64,000 nt of DNA from assembly GCA_002364755.1 (NCBI GenBank), contig DEZI01000028.1, forward strand, positions 12,631 to 76,630, read 5' to 3'. Every line of letters begins with the position of its first letter. The first letter of the stretch is position 1. Positions 63,319 to 64,000 of this stretch are shown here, piece after piece. The notes under the pieces were generated by a model that saw nothing but the letters and a program-made list of their open reading frames with translations, made no database searches and had not been told where the DNA came from. The position numbers and the translations under genes were made by a program. This DNA is from Stenotrophomonas maltophilia (GTDB lineage: Bacteria; Pseudomonadota; Gammaproteobacteria; Xanthomonadales; Xanthomonadaceae).

Positions 63319-63441
63319 ACAGGCGCAACGCCTGTTGTGGATCTCTCCCATCCCCTGGAGCAGATCTCGGAACGGGGGCTCCTCCCCAAGCGCCCGTTCC
63401 CCGGCCCCGTTGACCTCCCCCTGGTCAGCGGGGCTTTTTAT
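63319..63441 (+). ncRNA. sX13: sX13-like small RNA downstream of polA
   Basis: Three hairpins follow the TATAAC. The first, ACAGGCG/CGCCTGT with a CAA loop (63319-63335), is short. The second pairs GATCT-CTCC with GGAG-C-AGATC around a CATCCCCT loop. The third pairs GGAACGGG with CCCGTTCC around a loop containing CTCCTCCCC. The terminator GCCCCGTTGACC/GGTCAGCGGGGC plus TTTTTATTT ends the RNA. The Xanthomonas sRNA sX13 is about 115 nt, also has C-rich loops, and as I recall lies downstream of polA. Homology is inferred from structure and position. Confidence 0.72.
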
Positions 63442-63442
63442 T
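63404..63442 (+). terminator. Rho-independent terminator of the sX13-like RNA
   Basis: A 12-bp stem GCCCCGTTGACC/GGTCAGCGGGGC with a TCCCCCT loop is followed by TTTTTATTT. Confidence 0.93.
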
Positions 63443-63491
63443 TGTGCCTCGCTGCGCCACGCTGGGGCATCGCTTCGCAGGGGAAACCGCA

Positions 63492-63974
63492 ATGCCCGAT
63501 CTGTTCGCACTGGCGATGCCGTGGTGGGAATTCGTCCTGCGCGCGGTGGTGGTCTATGTGGTCGTGCTGGGCATGGTCCGGCTGGGCGGCAAGCGCGCGC
63601 TGGGGCAGATCACCCCGTTCGATGTGCTGCTGATCGTGCTGCTGGGCAACGCGGTGCAGAACGCACTGCTGGGCACCGACACGTCGCTGGGCGGCGGCCT
63701 GCTGCTGGCCGCCACGCTGATCCTGCTGAACTACGGCGTGGGCTGGCTGACCACGCGCAGCCGGCGCATGGAACGCATGATCGAAGGCGAGCCGGTGGTG
63801 ATCGCCCGCGATGGGCGCCTGCTGGCGGCGGTGCTGCGTCGTGAGCTGGTCAGCACCGCGGATTTCGACGCCGCGCTGCGCCAGCAGGGCTGCCTGCGTG
63901 TGGAAGACGTCGAACTGGCGCTGCTGGAAACCACTGGCCACATCACGATCATTCCGCGGCAGAAATCCGCGTAG
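63492..63974 (+). CDS. DUF421 (YetF-type) membrane protein
   Basis: The 160-aa product has three N-terminal transmembrane helices (LRAVVVYVVVLGMVRLGGKR and LLLAATLILLNYGVGWL) and the DUF421 signature GKRALGQITPFDVLLIVLLGN. The C-terminal soluble domain (LRRELVSTADFDAALRQQG) is complete. Biochemical role is unknown. ATG 63492 starts just past the sRNA terminator. Confidence 0.9.
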   Translation: MPDLFALAMPWWEFVLRAVVVYVVVLGMVRLGGKRALGQITPFDVLLIVLLGNAVQNALLGTDTSLGGGLLLAATLILLNYGVGWLTTRSRRMERMIEGEPVVIARDGRLLAAVLRRELVSTADFDAALRQQGCLRVEDVELALLETTGHITIIPRQKSA

Positions 63975-63982
63975 CGTCGAAA

Positions 63983-64000
63983 GCAGCCGAGCGTGGGCTC
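63983..64000. repeat. Start of a GTAG-type REP, cut by the window edge
   Basis: AGCCGAGCGTGGGCTC is the beginning of an inverted GAGCCGAGC-type REP whose remainder lies outside the window. Confidence 0.7.

Overview
The window is a high-GC gammaproteobacterial chromosome segment, most likely from Stenotrophomonas (S. maltophilia complex, Xanthomonadaceae). This rests on the dense scatter of short palindromes that begin with GTAG (the SMAG type of REP described in S. maltophilia), Xanthomonad-like gene neighbourhoods, and the protein sequences. No species-level test could be run. Coding density is high and most genes are ordinary housekeeping genes.

Layout. 1-7.1 kb: end of glyS, then the overlapping tamA-tamB pair for outer-membrane protein assembly. 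7.2-9.4 kb: an S46 dipeptidyl peptidase. 9.5-21.6 kb: an acetate-utilisation region with a CrbS-type transporter/sensor-kinase hybrid, a CrbR-type LuxR regulator, acs, a coiled-coil porin and an MHS-family transporter. It is interrupted by a manganese exporter (mntP) under a yybP-ykoY riboswitch and by a REP-associated transposase (RAYT) that abuts a tandem array of about ten paired REPs. 21.8-24.0 kb: an accessory cluster of four small exported, four-cysteine proteins of unknown function, two of them tandem paralogues. 24.2-34.9 kb: aldehyde dehydrogenase, xthA, a GlsB-type membrane protein, a phosphopantetheinyl transferase, rsmG-parA-parB, a SUFU-domain protein, an epimerase/GT2/LABN envelope-sugar cluster and a DUF885 hydrolase. 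35.0-41.1 kb: a CzcCBA-type heavy-metal RND efflux operon led by a histidine-rich exported protein. 41.2-44.4 kb: ridA-like and lysR (divergent), a DnaQ-like exonuclease and a glycosyltransferase. 44.5-50.4 kb: rpmB-rpmG, cls, a YdhS-like flavoprotein and uvrD. 50.5-52.5 kb: small unknown genes and a LMW-PTP-like protein. 52.6-58.7 kb: a complete RNA-repair locus, rtcR / sigma-54 promoter / rsr (Ro60) / two Y-RNA-like RNAs / rtcB / rtcA. 58.9-64 kb: a UspA protein, a short AraC-type protein, a DUF2782-like lipoprotein, polA, an sX13-like small RNA with C-rich loops, and a DUF421 membrane protein.

How the parts work together. CrbS and CrbR probably switch on acs and the divergent porin gene; two near-palindromic 16-bp sites lie between acs and the porin gene. 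RtcR, which senses RNA damage through its CARF-like domain, would drive the sigma-54 promoter of rsr-Y RNA-rtcBA. Both Y-RNA-like elements contain a T-arm and a capped acceptor stem in permuted order. The first also has a D-arm; the second has lost it. The two points that most deserve a second look are this Y-RNA pair and the RAYT-adjacent REP array, followed by the four-cysteine secreted-protein cluster.
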